The position numbers and the translations under genes were made by a program. The notes below the pieces were generated by a model that worked only from the letters and a program-made list of their open reading frames with translations, ran no database searches and was not told the origin of the DNA. From NCBI GenBank assembly GCA_963693085.1, contig OY856412.1, positions 1,408,942,694 to 1,409,006,693 of the forward strand: a stretch of DNA of 64,000 bases, given 5' to 3'. Of the stretch, positions 22,848 to 35,400 are shown one piece after another. Within the stretch, counting starts at the first letter, position 1; every line of letters begins with the position of its first letter. The DNA is from Alisma plantago-aquatica. Its lineage: Eukaryota > Streptophyta > Magnoliopsida > Alismatales > Alismataceae.

Positions 22848-25800
22848 TGTAAGGCCCCTGAACTTGCTTAATGAGTTGAATAAGCTTAATTACCATAATT
22901 TAATGATTATAACCCTAATATAACCTTTTTATATGTTTTGAAATCATAATACAAGCTTAAGTTTCAAATTTGGTCCAATTTGGACACTGTTTGAGCAAGT
23001 TATGAAATTTTCTGTACATTTTGGACTTTTCTACAATTTACCCAATTGAGGGGTTTTATTTGAAATTTGTCACATAAATTATGTTACTTAGATGCTATAT
23101 TATCATTCTTGATATTTTTTATCCATGGGGCTCCTATTTGAGTCATAGTTTAAAGGTGTTTTCATCAAGGGTATTTTAGGGTTTACCCCTTCATGGATGA
23201 GCAACCTTTAGTAGCTACCAAATAATGAATTGTGTGATTGGCTGGGAAATTCGACAAAGGAAATCTAATAAGGTCAATAGGGATGGTGGGGGATCTTCTT
23301 TTGTGTGTGCTTGTATATTCTTAATAATTTAAGGCCATAGACACATGGGGAAGCTACTTTTACACCTCATGCTTGCTTCTATCCTTATCCATGGGCTATA
23401 TTTACCCGTTCCTTGCCCAAGTACGAAACTATTCTTGATTTCTATTTCCTCAAACCTGTTTCAATGAATCCACTCTGTTTTTCTGCAGAACCAAGTTCTC
23501 TAAGGTAGAAGACAACCCTTTTTTGGAGAAGAAGGTCTCTTAGAACTCCATCTAGCCCTATCTAGGGTTTCTAAGGTCATCTTCTAGGGAATTCGACCAA
23601 GGAAAGTTGTTTTCTTCCTTCCTTCTACATTTTTATTGATCTTATCCTTCCTTAGACATTCATACAGGTATGAACCCTTATATTCCATGGTATAATTTTC
23701 TCTAAAGCTCTAAAACCCTACCTTTCTTGCTCCTTATGCTTAGGGTTTGCTCATTTGATGAAGAAAGGTGCTAGATGGAAGAGTTCATAGCTTATATTTA
23801 TATTTTATACTCTAACTTCTTAAGATTTCTTCTGTGTGTGGTTTCATATTCTCCTTAGAGTCAAGTTTTATAACTTGCTCCACGTTTATTTCTTACTATA
23901 AGATTTCTAGATCATGTTCTTGATTGAAAATGATGATTCATGCACTAAAAAGCTATGCTTGACTTGGATTTCAATTTTTATAATGTTCCCTATTAAGATT
24001 TCAGTTTTATATGAACCTTTGATCATGTGTACATTATTACTAAGGTATATATGACTTGGATCAGGTTGGTTTGACAACCTATGGTGGTAAGCACCTATCA
24101 ACCAATGGCCAATTTTAGGGTTTTAAGCCGATTTCTTCTATAAACCCATGACCCAATGATGGTACCATTGCAATAACCCTATGGTGTTGTCTTCATGACA
24201 ACTGATGGTCGTGATCAAAGGTGTAATATGATGGTGACAACCTATGGTCACCTCCTTAGGTCTGGTTTTGGATCAATTAGAAGTATAATGATCAACCATT
24301 AAGTACCCTACTGATGTTATAAATCAATGATGACATTAGCTTAATATTTGATGTTGATGAATGAATATAGTGTTGATCTAACAACCTATGATGATTTAAT
24401 GATCACTAATTATGGTGGATCAGGTCTCTAAAACCTATGGAGAGTTAAGCATTGTAGTTGTAGCACCAATTAAGCCTTAGACCAATGGTTTCTTGGGTCA
24501 CTTGATGCAATGGCCGAACCTATACTGTAATTGATGGTTTTAACATATGAACTTGACCCAATGGTCAAGATCTAATGTTTATTCCTCCAATAAAGTGGAA
24601 TGATGACTAATGTAATATGTTTGTCCTAATAATGTAATTTATATGGTTTCCTTTATATGATCAACTTAAGGAGCTTACTTGTTGACAATGGATGGCTTGT
24701 TTTAAATGAATAGTCAATTGTGGGTTTTACCTTACTCTCAATGGAACTTTTTGTTTTGTTAATCAAGGGATGTATAGGGTCAAATGGTGACTATTTATGG
24801 AGAAAAAATCAAGGACTTAATAGGTGGTTTATTCAAGGTGTTTACTTATGTAAACAACCAATGGTCTTACCTTTTAAACATCCAATGGTTCTGGGTGACA
24901 TTGTGGTATGGTGATATGGGTTGAATGATGATGGAACAAATGCATGGTTACCCTTAATAAGGTAGTCTTACCTATTCACTCATATGAATAGAGGGGATGA
25001 TAATCATATTGTGTTGATATATAACCCTAATGAGGTATAGCTTGTTATACCTAGCTTTAATATAACTAAATGATGGTAATTGGGTATGAATAGTCCTTGA
25101 ATGACTAATACAATCATGAAGTACTATGTTAATGTTGTTGAAACCCTAGTATGATATAACCCAATGGTTGCACCTTGATTTATGTGTGGGTTCATACTTG
25201 AGAATAGTATGGAATGTGATGGTGATACTTTACCTTATGCATCCATGATCCAATGGGGATGTCATGAGTTAGGGTTTGGGTATAAGTGATGATTAGTAAC
25301 ATTAACATAATCTATCTTGTTGAACCTAACTCTAATGCAAATAGATAAATATGCGTATTCATGTTTAACATTCTTATATGATGGAATGATGGTGAAATAA
25401 CCTCCTTAACATGATCATAACCTTAATGTGTTAATTGGTGGTTGTCATAGAGACATGGTTGATACTTGCTTATGCGAAACATGTGCATTATGAATATGAT
25501 GAGGGTTAATCATATCTAGATTCCTTGAATGATGATGTAATAAAGGAATATTCTTAATGTTAATATAACCCTGCTATGATTGTTTATGAATATCTCCTAG
25601 CTCATTAATGCAATATTGTGTTGATCTGGTATATTATATGTAAGTGATGTTATTGAGCCTTGCTATAAGGCATGCAATGATAATGATGATCTTGTTGGGA
25701 ATAGTATGATGGTATTGATGACCTCTGGGCATGGTTGAGCCCTGAATGAGGTGTAATCCTCTTATGTTGATAAGGGTGGATACCATGATATATTGTGAAA

Positions 25801-27607
25801 AGGATTTATATCTTGTGATAGTATGATGATTAGTGTAACCTCATGAATGGAAAGTGAATAATACCATGTGATGATGAGATGAGAAATTATTTTTCACACA
25901 TTTTATATCTTTAGAAGTTGTGATATTTATATGCTTGTTAGAAGTGAATTAGGGTTTGTATGTCCACTTGTTTGATGCATCCTTAATTCACCCAAATGAC
26001 ATAACTAATCAAGTGAAACTCTAATCATGTAGTGCCCTATGCCATAGATCCATCTGAATGTCAGAACTTGCCAGATGGTGAAATGAGTATTCCTAAGCGA
26101 AACTCGGAGTGCATACTGATGAGTATGTAGGGTGCTTGTCATCCTGAATTCAAGTGTTTAGGGAGGATGACTGCGGTCGTGCCTATCCCTTAGTTTGAGA
26201 ATGGCTACGGTCATGTCTCAGTGATTGTATATGTGATGAGAATGGAGGAATATTGTGGTTGTACCTCGGATGGTAGGGTATGCGTACCCACCTCCTTTTA
26301 CTAGTGCCATGAGTTGTACCAAGGATGGACTAGGCTGTTAGTAGCTTGACCTTATGTGTTGCTGTGGGGGACCCGTACTGAGTGGGGGCAAAGAAGATCT
26401 TAGGAGTCAGGCTCTTCCTAGATCTTGTATGTCACTGATTTCGACTTAGCAGTGGTCAGTTGGATTTTGAGTAGTATCCTCAATTTCCTTAGGGAAAAAT
26501 AAAAGATGTAAAATAGTCGTGTAGCATATTTTTTTAGGGTTATACACAACGTTTCACATTGGATGATAACCCTTGTTTGTTATCTTTACATAAAGATGAT
26601 GCTTAGTGAAATTAAGAAATAGTAGATATACTTATGTTGTGGATATGCTTAAGATTGTAGATGCATACATACAGTAGCTATGCTTATGTTGATAACTATA
26701 CTGCTATTGCTGATTATAATTATGATGCTAGCTATCTCATGTTGTTAGTTATGTTTAGCATGCTAGCCATACCTTTGTAACTAGAGATGCATATACTGCT
26801 AATCATGCTTATCCAGGTAGTTGTGCTTATGTTGTTAGATCTTCTTATGATGTTGATATGTTCAACCAATTAGACATGCTCATGTTGTTATCTATGATAT
26901 GTTACTAGACTTGCTCATGATGCTAGAACTGCATATGCTACTGAATTGCTAATATTGTCAACAAGATAAAGGATGATAGTCTGGCTAATGATGATAGTTA
27001 TTATCTACTCCTTTCTATATTTTGTGAATCATCAATATTGCTGATCTTATTTTTTATCTCTAATTAAACTGCTTAACTGTTTAATTGCTTAAAAATGTTG
27101 TAATCAATAAACATTGTTGGAGGTTATATCTCTTGCAGGGACATGGGTCTCACCCTTGTGGTTCACCACATTTTTTTAGGTAATCGGAAGTGAAGAAAAC
27201 AAACATGTGGAAGCAAAGAGGAGGTATAGTAATGAATCTTTGAGAAAGTTGATTAGATGTCTAGTGTGTCCTAGAGTCATCCCTGTACTCTTAGGTCCAG
27301 GCAGGAAAAGTTGTATATGGTGTTTCAAACGAATCAAACTTTTGTTAAATGCTTGTCTGTGAGGCATATATGAATATTGTTTTCCTGTGTATATATGTTG
27401 AGGCTAAGGGGATTAAATAATTTGTATTGAATTCTTGGCATAATATTGATATAAGAAAGATGTTTGGGCTCTTAGGTAAATGTTTCTAAGCCAGTGTTGA
27501 TATTGAAATAGATTTTAATTTACCCATATTTTTGGGTATGTGATTAATTAGTGATTGATTGTGTTTTATGTTTTGAGTAATCTCGTTTAGTTTAACGGGT
27601 TCTCACA
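22848..27607 (+). repeat. Solo gypsy LTR (4.76 kb) inside element C
   Basis: It begins TGTAAGGCCCCTGAA and ends TTCTCACA. The flanking pentamers GAGAC (22843-22847) and TAGAC (27608-27612) match at four of five bases, as for an aged target duplication. The inverse of the same LTR is at 60267-64000. No internal region or second LTR is attached, so LTR-LTR recombination probably removed the body. The sequence is AT-rich, with many short atgatgg-like words and no gene. A segment before the end (27120-27180) resembles the downstream part of a Tekay-like LTR, which favours plus orientation. Confidence 0.75.
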
Positions 27608-27646
27608 TAGACAAAATTGAAATAGTCAGATTCCAACTGCCATGGG

Positions 27647-27658
27647 CTCTGATACCAT
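27647..27658 (-). other. Primer binding site of element C, tRNA-iMet type
   Basis: On the minus strand it reads TGGTATCAGAG, located 3-4 nt inside the right LTR. This orients element C to the minus strand. Confidence 0.8.
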
Positions 27659-27660
27659 GG

Positions 27661-30228
27661 TGTAAGGAAGAGAAAACTACTTCTCTACTAAAAATTTGAA
27701 CAATAGAACCTCCAGTCCAAACACACTCAAAAGGTATGATGGAGAGGGTGTAAAATTTTCAAATCTTTATATAATGGTAATCAAAAGACCAAAGTATAAC
27801 AGCGGAATAAAAACATGACTATATTCAATTATAAAACAGAGGAACATCTAAACTTACAACATAAGGATCCATGTAGAGGAAATATAAACCACCTCAAAAA
27901 TTGTCTCCAAGCTTTAACTTCACAATCTACGTCCAGGTCAACATGTCTTGTCATCCAAGTCTTCCACCTAGGGTTAGAAGCATACCCCAGCAAGAAGAGA
28001 AACAACAGGAGACATCAACAAAGGTTGGTATGTGAATACTAAAAAGCAAATTGAGCAATATATAAAGAATAAGGGACATCAAATATAAAAGGCTTCCGAT
28101 GTAAAAGATAAGGACTACCCAATCAGGCATAAATAAATAAGAATCATCATCATCATAAAAGAAGATACTTGCCAAAAACAAAACAATAAAAATTATGCAA
28201 CAAAAGCACAGAAATAGGTAGTAGGGCACACACCCCACAACATCATCAAACATGCATGCATGTGAGATAAACATAGCCCTAGAACAATATAATCATAATT
28301 GGCGGGAAACCCTCGTAAAGTTGAAACCTGATAGAGAAAGGAATACTTCCAATCTCCCAAATATATACAAAACAAGTCAAGACACACATCTTTCCCATGG
28401 TACGAGGTTCCTTGCCATCCCTAAAAAAGAAGGAAATATCACATCTGCTATAAACAAAACAATTGCAATTACAATACTCTAGTGCTACTGAATCACATAG
28501 TAGGTTTAATGTAGAGGCAAGTAGAAAGTATAGTCAGAATATAATACAAAGGTTGCCATCAAACAATGGACAACTCAAACATATAAATATCCATATCAAA
28601 GTGGGCACATATCAATCATGCACCAAGACAACAAGATCAGAGTCAAGAGAATGTCCAATTTTACCACAAATAAGATAGTTCACAAGAACCATGATATCAA
28701 AAGATAAGAGCAATGTGTATAGGCTATTGTCCATATGACCAAGAGAAAGAAGAATATAGGTGATTGCTCAAAAGAATAATCGGGGATGCAAAACATACCT
28801 CCACTTTAGAGTCAAAATGATCCAAAGCCACTTCTAGGTACAAGCCTAGGCTTCCAAAGCACATATTAGCATATATGTGCGATTAGAGTTAGATTTATAT
28901 TGATTTCAGAAAACCCTAAACACCACCTTTTTATTAATATATGAATTAGGTTTCCAAAACCATGCCATATTTTAGATTAGGTTATTAGGATTCCACAACA
29001 TGTCTTATTATGTGTTTCTGACTTATAGATAATTAGTTATGAATTTTGCAAGTTAATTCATATTTAATTAGATTTATGAAAATACATGTTATTAAACATT
29101 GGATTTAGCCATCAAAACTGATATCATTAGATAGGGATTATTTTTCTGATTCCAACGAGTATTTTCCCATATTTTGTTTATTAACAGTTAATTAGTTATC
29201 AATTTTCAGATTTCATCCAATCACAAAATTACATGTCAGTAAATTAAAGCGAGAGAGGAGAGAGAGGGAGAACGATCAAAATCAAAAACCTAGTTACTAT
29301 TTATATCCGGGTTGAGCTCCTACTCAAGGAAGGAGACGACCAGATACTGTCCATCCATGATCTGATGGTCATGGTAGATAGGCGCATAAGGAAAATCCAG
29401 AAACAAAGAACCTTAGTGTGACAACGGCATTTAATGCAAATTGAAATCCAAATCGAATTAAGTTTATTCACATTAATCTCTTATTTTCTCTATCTTCATT
29501 TGAGGGTGCAAACATACCCTAAATTAGGTAAAATTTTGCACAGAGTCTAAATAAAATATGTAGATTCCGAATATGAAATTATATTTTCCTTTTGAGAACT
29601 TTTAATGTGTTAAATAAATCAAACTCATTTTCTCTTTCCTCCTTCATTAATGGCATTAGGATTATTCAAGTTTTATGAAACTTGACCCACAAATCATAAT
29701 TAATGTGTTGGATACGAATTTGCCATCAATTTTACTTTTTGGAGATGTTTGCATATTTATTTAATATTTTAAATGTTCTACATACTTTCTCTCTCCTGAT
29801 TTCACCGTTTTAAGCAAACTTTATCCAATCGGATGAAAATTCTTCTAAAGGTTATATTTATTATGTAGATTACGAGTCTAATATTATTTTACTCTTTTGC
29901 AGTCATTTATTATTTTATTTGATATTTTGGGGAAAACACGCATCTTCTTTGCAATTTGAGTTAAATGAATTATTATTATGTGAATAATGTGTAACTTGAC
30001 TCCCAAGGTAATTGGGATGCAAGGAAGACGATTTTAAACTTATATTTCACTTTTGGGACTTCTTTTTATGAGATATGTCACTTGACCCATTATCCACATT
30101 ACTTAACCAATTAAGTCCTTTATCTTAGTCACACATTAGATTATTAGGATCATACTAACCTCAACCTTGTTTGGATAAATCCAAAAGCTCAATCTTCTAG
30201 GGTAGGGTCCATGATCTAGTATGTTACA
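27661..30228 (-). repeat. 5' LTR of element C
   Basis: It is 2568 bp, from tgtaagg (27661) to tgttaca (30228), and pairs with 19596-22217. Its outer end was duplicated in tandem together with flanking DNA (30128-30505). Confidence 0.85.
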
Positions 30229-30505
30229 TAAAACCTTTGTTGTAAGGTTATTATCTCCATTGACCTGAAAGGAAAGTTGGGTATCCTTGTCACACATTAG
30301 ATTATTAGGATCATACTAACCTCAACCTTGTTTGGTTACATTAGTCACGCATTATATTATTAGGATCATACTAACCTCAACCTTGTTTGGCTAAATCTAA
30401 AAGGTCAACCTTCTAGGGTAGGGTCCAAGATCTAGTATGTTACATAAAACCTTTTTTGTAAGGTTATTATCTCCCTTGACCTGAAAGGAAAGTTGGGTAT
30501 CCTTA
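30128..30505. repeat. Tandem duplication across the LTR/flank junction of element C
   Basis: About 160 bp at 30128-30288 (end of LTR C, the TAAAA and about 55 bp of element F's LTR) recurs at about 30343-30505. A partial third copy of about 47 bp lies between them (30289-30335). Each full copy contains the junction ttaca/taaaacctt. The duplication must therefore postdate the insertion of element C. Confidence 0.85.
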
Positions 30506-30814
30506 TCCCGGAAAAGGAAGGTCAATTGTATTTCTTTTAATGGAATATAACTATACATAGGTTGCAAAATCCTAGGGCTTGACCTCTCTAGGTAGTGGAA
30601 TGACTCTCTCCTAGTTTTAAGAGTGGAACCACTCTAATAAACATCTTATTCAAGTGGTTGTTTCAATTTCTCTCATCCTTGCTATGCATGTTTAAATTGC
30701 CATCAAATTCACTATTTGCAATTGTGCCAAGTTGAAGTAACTTGAAGGTCTAATGAATTTTATGCAAGTGTTTTAGATCTATTCACCCCCTCCATACCCC
30801 TTTGATCCAAAAAG

Positions 30815-30827
30815 TGGTATCAAAACC
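30815..30827 (+). other. Primer binding site of element F, tRNA-iMet type
   Basis: tggtatcaaaacc is a slightly decayed tRNA-iMet site, five bases after the LTR end. Confidence 0.75.
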
Positions 30828-30864
30828 AAAGTCTTCTCTAATACATATTCCATGAGACAAGAAG

Positions 30865-30912
30865 ATGGGTGACTTACTCGGGTCCCTCAACCTAGAGGGA
30901 GGCTTCTCCATG
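30865..30912 (+). pseudogene. gag: Element F gag, first 16 codons before the CACTA insertion
   Basis: The ATG at 30865 starts MGDLLGSLNLEGGFSM, whose last Met is the ATG target site duplicated by the CACTA element. The same frame resumes at 58143 on the far side (RPLVFIGTNFLYW), so the transposon landed in a gag frame that was continuous at this point. Confidence 0.75.
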
Positions 30913-31384
30913 CACTACTACAGAAACAACATTCAACGTCGCTTTTAGAGGCGTCGGTTTTTTAAAGCAACCGATGCTGGAAACATTCAATGTCGGCTTT
31001 TAAGGAAAACTGACGTCTATATTTGAAGACCAACCAGACATGGGTATCACTTTTTATTCAAAGTCGGCTGAAGAAATGCAACCGACGCCTAAAATAGCCC
31101 ATGAAATTCCAATATTTCAAGTGAAAAAAATGCCCCCAAAGTTTACATATAGCGTCGGTGTTTTACCTAAAAACCGACGCCTAAAAGAGATAAAGTTGCA
31201 CACCAAAGTTCTAATATGGGCGTCAGTTTTCTTAAAATAATCGACACTAATGGGTGTTCACGCTGTCCCCACGATAAATTTTACCCCTCTTTTTGCGTCA
31301 TTTTTTTTCTGGGACCGATGCTATTGGAACGTAGGTGTCGGTTTCTGTAACAACCGACGATTATGGTATAGTTAATAGCACCCG
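30913..31384 (+). repeat. Left terminal and subterminal region of the CACTA element
   Basis: After the 12-base terminal repeat there are repeated words of the type GTCGGTTTT and CCGACGC in both orientations, up to about 31360. Such arrays bind the element's own transposase accessory protein in well-studied En/Spm elements. Binding here is inferred. Confidence 0.8.
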
Positions 31385-31740
31385 CGCGAAAGACTCTTCC
31401 CCACTATCTCTGTTTCATTGCAATTTCTTGATCACCCGCTAGGTCTGGTGATTGTCCCCCACCGTCGTTGCTCCCCGCCGTCGGTGCCCCCACCGTCGTT
31501 GCTCCCCCGTGCCGCCGCCGCTCACCGATCCTATCCTCGCCGCCGCCGCTGCTCACAGCGCGCTTCTGCTCCTGGTCGCCCGCTCACCGCTTCCTGGTCG
31601 CCCGCTCCTGCTCCTCTCCTCGCCGCCGGTCGCTGCTCCTGCTCCTCTCCTCACCGATGCTTCTCATCGCCGCTGGTCACTGCTCCTGCTCCTGCTTGCT
31701 ACTCCGGCCACCCGCTCCCTGCTCCTGCAGATACATTGAA
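31385..31740 (+). other. GC-rich low-complexity block in the CACTA leader
   Basis: A run rich in CTCCTGCTCCT, GCCGCCGCC and CGCCCGCTC lies in AT-rich surroundings, so all three forward frames stay open for about 95-108 codons (Leu/Pro/Ala/Ser/Arg-rich). It ends in ctgcag followed by AT-rich DNA. The likeliest reading is a first, mostly untranslated exon or promoter-proximal CpG-rich leader. I do not call a protein. Confidence 0.55.
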
Positions 31741-32109
31741 ATAAGATTTAAACTTGTCCATTCTAGCATCGTAATTTGATTTGATTATGTGCTTTGAACC
31801 TTGAAACATATATGTGTTAAAGATACATTGAATCCCTATTTTGTATGATGTAGATTGATGATAATGTATGAGCTAGTTTGAAATTTTGAAATCAATTATG
31901 AATCTCTCCATCCCTAGGCCATACTAATTTATGTGTAATATTTATCTTGATGATGAACATGCATGGACACTCAAAATGTTGAAATCAATGTTATAGAATA
32001 TGATACCTAGATTAAATGATGTCACATGAAACCTAGGATATGAATGATGAAACTAGGATTGTAGGTATTGGAATGACAACATACATGTATTTGTTGGCCT
32101 AGAAACTCG

Positions 32110-32142
32110 TCCAAGATTTACTCATTAGGAGTAAATCTTGGA
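32110..32142. repeat. Perfect 14-bp stem with 5-nt loop
   Basis: TCCAAGATTTACTC, attag, GAGTAAATCTTGGA. It lies directly upstream of the long foldback and within the transcribed 5' part of the CACTA element. Confidence 0.85.
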
Positions 32143-32164
32143 TAGTCCCCGATTTTGGACTGTT

Positions 32165-32354
32165 CTTGAACACCTAATCTCAATTAGGATGTAAGTGTAT
32201 AATGTGTATTGGGTTTTCAGGAAAATTTCAGTAGCATTTCCCCATTTGTTCTCTAAGTACATATGTACTTGGAGAACAGCGGGGAAATGTTGTAGAAATT
32301 TTCTTCAAAACCCAATACACATTATACACTTACTAATGAGATTAGGTGTTCAAG
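32165..32354. repeat. 190-nt near-perfect foldback upstream of the CACTA transposase
   Basis: The arms 32165-32260 and 32265-32354 are reverse complements with few mismatches. The outer 17 bp (cttgaacacctaatctc) and the inner gtac pair perfectly, and the long middle part (taagtgtataatgtgtattgggtttt) also pairs. The loop is only four bases (atat). A transcript would form a long hairpin suited to Dicer-like processing. No protein is encoded. Confidence 0.85.
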
Positions 32355-32471
32355 GATGGGATAGGTGGTACATGTACATTTATTATATATAAGAATGACA
32401 TCACATGTATTTGTTAACCCTAGCTAGACCCTAATCTTGTCCTAATATATACTTGTTTTTTTTATCATAGA

Positions 32472-35400
32472 ATGGATAGATCATGGATGTCCATTCACAA
32501 TCGCTGCACCCCAGAGTTTATATCTGGTCATGATCAGTTTATTTGATTTGCCAAGGAACATAGGAAACAACCTAGAGATATGTTCTACTATCCATGTAGG
32601 CATTGCGGTAACAACTTGAAAGTCAGCACTGGTGACAAAATCAAAAGTCATGTCATGTGCAACAGGATGGTACAAGGCTATATAGAATGGCACTGACATG
32701 GAGATATTTCAAACTTGAAACCAGTGGATGTCGATAGCAGTGCTTGGGTGGAAGAAGAAATTGTCTCCAATGATGTAGATGTGAACGAACCAGTTCCAAT
32801 AGACATCATTGATGCGATGCTGGATAGTTGTGGGGTAGATCACATCGATCCACCTCCCATCTTTAGAAACATTGTGCATGATGTTGCGATACCGTTATAC
32901 ACATGTTGTACTAAGTTTACAAAGCTTATCACTGTGTTGAGATTGTATAAGTTGAAAGCTAACAATAGATGGAGCGACAAAAGCTTCACTTCATTGTTGA
33001 CTTTTTTGAAAGAAATGCTTCCTGAAGGAAACGAGCTGCCAATCTCAACATATAGGGTAAAGAAATTGTTGTGCCTTATGGGAATGGAGGCCAAGAAGAT
33101 ACACGCATGCCTGAATGATTGTGTATTATTTCAAAAGGACTATGTGGTTTTGAAAGATTGTCCAAAATGTGGTGCGTCACGGTACAAATTGACAATTTTG
33201 GGGGAGTCCAAAACTATCAATCCTACCAAGGTGATGTGGTACTACCTATAATATCATGGTTTCAACGCTTGTTTGCAAATCCGATAGATGTGAAGAATTT
33301 GAGGTGGCATGAAAATGTTAAGAAAAATAATGATGGGATCCTACGTCATGCGTCTGATTCCCCATAGTGGAAGAAGATCGATCTATTGTACCCCAAATTT
33401 GGTGAAAAAGATAGGAATCTAAGACTTGGGCTTTGTACAGATGGAATGAATCTGTACGGGACATTGAGCAACTAACATAGCACTTGGCCAGTCATGCTTG
33501 TTATATACAATCTTCCTCCTTGGTTGTGTATAAAAAATAAGTATGTTATGCTGTCGTTGTTGATATCGGGCCCTAAACAACCTAGAAATGATATCGATGT
33601 TTATCTTGAACCTCTGATTGATGACTTAAAGAAACTCTGGGGTGAAGGTGCGATGACCTATGATGCTTTAGAAAGAGAGACATTTTGTTTGCACGCTTTG
33701 TTGTTTTGCACTATTAATGACTTTCCAGCATACAGGAATTTGTCTGGATATAGTGTCAAAGGAGCTAAAGTGTGTCCTATATGTGAAGAAAACACTGATT
33801 GAATAAGAAAAAAACATGGTGGCAAGACTGTATATCTTGGTCATTAAAGGTTTCTTTCAAAATTCCATCTGTATCATATGAAGCACAAAGCATCCAATGG
33901 ATGGAATGAGGAATGGAGTGCACCTAAACCTATACCAGGGGATGTTGTTTATGAAAGAGTAAAAGACATTGTCAATGAATTTGGTAAGAGATCACAATGT
34001 ACTATGGCCACACGGATTGAAAATTCTTCATTCAAGAAGAAGTCAATATTTTGGGATCTTCCTTATTAGAGTTCTTTGACAGTTCGACATTGTATTGATG
34101 TCATGCACGTTGAGAAAAATGTCTGTGATAGCGTCATTGGTACTCTATTGAATATACCAGGTAAGACTAAAGATGGGATAAAATCCAGATTGGATCTACG
34201 TGAAATGGGAATAAGGTCCAAATTAATAGAATTACATGAAATGGGTAATAAAAGAACATACTTACCTCCCACTTATTACACGTTGTCTAGAAAAGAGAAG
34301 AAAGTTTTTTGTGAATGCTTGGAAAATGTTAAGGTGCCACATGGTTACTCATCCAACATCCGTAGATTGGTATCAATGAAAGATCTGAAGTTGATAGGTC
34401 TTAAATCACATGATTGTCACACTCTAATGCAACAAATATTGCTCGTGGCAATTTGATCGATATTGCAAGCATGTAAGGTTTGCAATCACCAGACTTTGTT
34501 TCTTTTTCAACAGTCTGTGCAGCAACATTATTGACCCCGATACTCTTGATAATTTGCAAAGAGAAGTGGTTGTTACCCTATGTCATCTTGAGATGTATTT
34601 CCCTCCTTCGTTCTTTGATATCATGGTACATCTTGTTGTCCACTTGACTAGGGAAGTGAAAATGTTGGGACCAATTTTCTTGCATTGGATGTATCCCTTT
34701 GAACGATACATGAGCGTTTTTAAATGTGATGTTCGAAACCGATATCGGCCTAAAGGGAGTATTATTGAGGGTTATGTGGAGAGAGAGGTTATGGATTTTA
34801 TCAATGACTTTATAAGTGGTAATGACACTCCCGTTAATTACAAGAATATTGAGGAGGGTAAAGGAATTTTGGGATCACAAGTGGAAGTAATCAACCGTGA
34901 GCAGTTGGAACAAGGTCACTTGTATATTTTACACAACATGGATGAAGTGAGTGTTTATATCGAGGAACATACCAATTTTATCCAGAGACGACATCCTCGA
35001 GCCAGTTCAATGTGGATTTCTAGAGAGCACAATAAGACTTTTACTAAGTGGTTTGAAGATAAAGTCTTACATCAACTATCTCAAACACCAAATGATATTA
35101 CGAAAACTATCAAATGCCTCGCCTTTAAACTAAAATCGAGTGTTATGTCTTATGAAGGGTTTGACATTAATGGTTTCACATATTACACAAAGTGCCAAGA
35201 TGATAAGAGTGTCATCCAAAACAGTGGGGTCACCCTTCGAGCGTTGACTATGTATTTTGCAAGTACAAAGGATAAGAGTCCACGTGAAGCTAAAATGTCA
35301 TATTACAATGTCATTGAAGACATATGGGAGTTTGACTACATAGATTTCAGAATTCCGCTCTTCAAATGTAATTGGGTTGATAACTCCAAAGGAGTTATAG

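Larger units (their letters stand above)
19596..30228 (-). mobile_element. Element C: gypsy-type LTR pair with almost no interior
   Basis: Two direct repeats (19596-22217 and 27661-30228) are flanked by TAAAA at 19591-19595 and 30229-30233. A primer site reading on the minus strand touches the right LTR, and a polypurine tract touches the left LTR, so the element points left. The interior, after removing the solo LTR, is only about 680 bp (22218-22847 plus 27608-27660) and has no coding sequence. It is therefore non-autonomous or internally deleted. Confidence 0.85.
18461..30809 (+). repeat. 5' LTR of element F (1.7 kb without insertions)
   Basis: It consists of 18461-19595 plus about 30229-30809 and is interrupted by element C. 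The start, TGTTACACATTGTCC, is inferred from SIRE-like features. A TATA box (tataaat, 19124-19130) lies upstream of repeated cttctccaagtgaagg motifs (19360-19440). The end at ...gatcca (30809) precedes the primer site. The other LTR is not in the window, so the left border is the least certain. Confidence 0.65.

Noticed and set aside
31418..31779. Three overlapping forward frames of 95-108 codons as protein-coding genes
   Set aside because: All three frames are open because the DNA is GC-rich and repetitive; no start context, domain or splicing supports any of them.
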